DNA of 36,490 nucleotides, taken from Prochlorococcus sp. AH-736-L23 (GTDB lineage Bacteria; Cyanobacteriota; Cyanobacteriia; PCC-6307; Cyanobiaceae). Of this stretch, positions 36,143 to 36,490 are shown in pieces (the first letter of the stretch is position 1; every line of letters starts with the position of its first letter). Both the position numbers and the translations under genes were made by a program. The stretch spans positions 1 to 36,490 of the forward strand of contig JAOIPS010000012.1 in NCBI GenBank assembly GCA_028141225.1. The letters are read 5' to 3'. Below the pieces are notes generated by a model. It was not told where the DNA came from, made no database searches, and saw only the letters and a list, made by a program, of their open reading frames with translations.

Positions 36143-36484
36143 TTATAGCAACTTTAGACTTTCTGTAAAAAAACCATAAAATAATCCTAATCTTAAAGAA
36201 TCTAAAAAAAGTACTAAAAATTTCTTTTTCCTTTCAGATCTAAAATTTCTTCTAAGAATTATTAAGATCTCGATAAAAACTACTGATAAAAAAGCAGCTA
36301 CAGGATCCATAAGTTCCACCACGGCACTTACCATACCAAGAGAACTTCCAATGAAGTAGCTAATTAAAAGTGTAATCAATGAAATTGAATATCTTCGCCA
36401 TGGGTTATTAGCCCAAATACTTAATGTCTGAATATTTTCTACAATTTTTAGCTGAAATTTCGTCTTTTGAGGTTTAACAACCAT
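36143..36484 (-). CDS. ycf20: Ycf20-like protein (DUF565)
   Basis: The 113-residue protein has a basic N-terminal part, then two helices (about 33-50 and 60-77) and a third hydrophobic segment near the C-terminus. The segments NNPWRRYSISLITLLISYFIG, LSVVFIEILIILRR and LRLGLFYGFFTESLKLL match the Ycf20/DUF565 pattern of cyanobacteria and plastids; plant relatives affect non-photochemical quenching. The ATG at 36482-36484 lies near the window edge, so the upstream region cannot be seen. Confidence 0.85.
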   Translation of the reverse strand: MVVKPQKTKFQLKIVENIQTLSIWANNPWRRYSISLITLLISYFIGSSLGMVSAVVELMDPVAAFLSVVFIEILIILRRNFRSERKKKFLVLFLDSLRLGLFYGFFTESLKLL

Positions 36485-36490
36485 TGTGTT

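Noticed and set aside
1..36490. Mobile elements, phage remnants, CRISPR arrays or genomic-island signs
   Set aside because: No transposase, integrase, direct-repeat array or foreign-looking gene was found; the two tRNAs are not flanked by repeated tRNA 3' ends.

Overview
This window looks like core chromosome of a marine picocyanobacterium, most likely a high-light-adapted Prochlorococcus. The DNA is strongly A+T-rich and the genes are packed with almost no spacing. Small photosystem II genes (psbK, psbI, psbN, psbH), a CrtR-type carotenoid hydroxylase, the nitrogen regulator NtcA, a signal-sequence-bearing ammonium transporter and many cyanobacteria-restricted DUF families are present. I see no transposase, integrase, CRISPR array, phage gene, defence gene or toxin-antitoxin pair, and no stretch of 300 bases without a gene. 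The organism assignment rests on recognised protein families, not on a database search.

Layout. 1-6.3 kb: end of a Gfo/Idh/MocA oxidoreductase, tgt-psbK, cobS, a soluble Hik2/CSK-like histidine kinase, a DUF3155-like gene behind a structured leader, an esterase, and purH. 6.3-12.8 kb: DoxX-family protein, ispH, amt (NtcA box plus a strong terminator), sfsA, murJ and two small proteins. 12.9-17.7 kb: tRNA-Arg(ACG), then glyA-cinA-leuC-leuD on the plus strand. 17.7-21.4 kb: an LptD-like DUF3769 protein, psbI and psbN on the minus strand, then psbH, pth and a DUF3146-like gene on the plus strand. 21.3-25.5 kb: ntcA-DUF3084-RuvC-like on the minus strand, diverging from a degenerate CobO-like gene, dcd and thyX. 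25.5-36.5 kb: txlA, glmM, trmB, a DUF3177-like pair, ileS, a Ycf66-like gene, tRNA-Leu(UAG), crtR, gatC, a 3-methyladenine DNA glycosylase, pyrB and a Ycf20-like gene.

How the parts connect. Nitrogen control is visible directly: ntcA carries an NtcA box exactly 22 bp from its own -10, and amt has a perfect GTA-N8-TAC box. Nucleotide supply is represented by purH, pyrB, dcd and thyX; glyA supplies the one-carbon folate that ThyX and PurH use. Photosynthesis genes are scattered singly among housekeeping genes.

Most notable observations: (1) a leader of about 170 nt with four consecutive predicted hairpins in front of the DUF3155-like gene; (2) crtR and the DNA glycosylase have no ATG, GTG or TTG at a plausible start, implying AUU/AUA/ACG initiation or a sequence error, and cobS may belong to the same class; (3) a CobO-like protein whose Walker A lysine is gone; (4) all 12 convergent gene junctions have gaps of 26 bp or less, five of them overlapping. 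I did not find a clearly new multi-gene system; the structured leader and the non-standard starts are the best leads.
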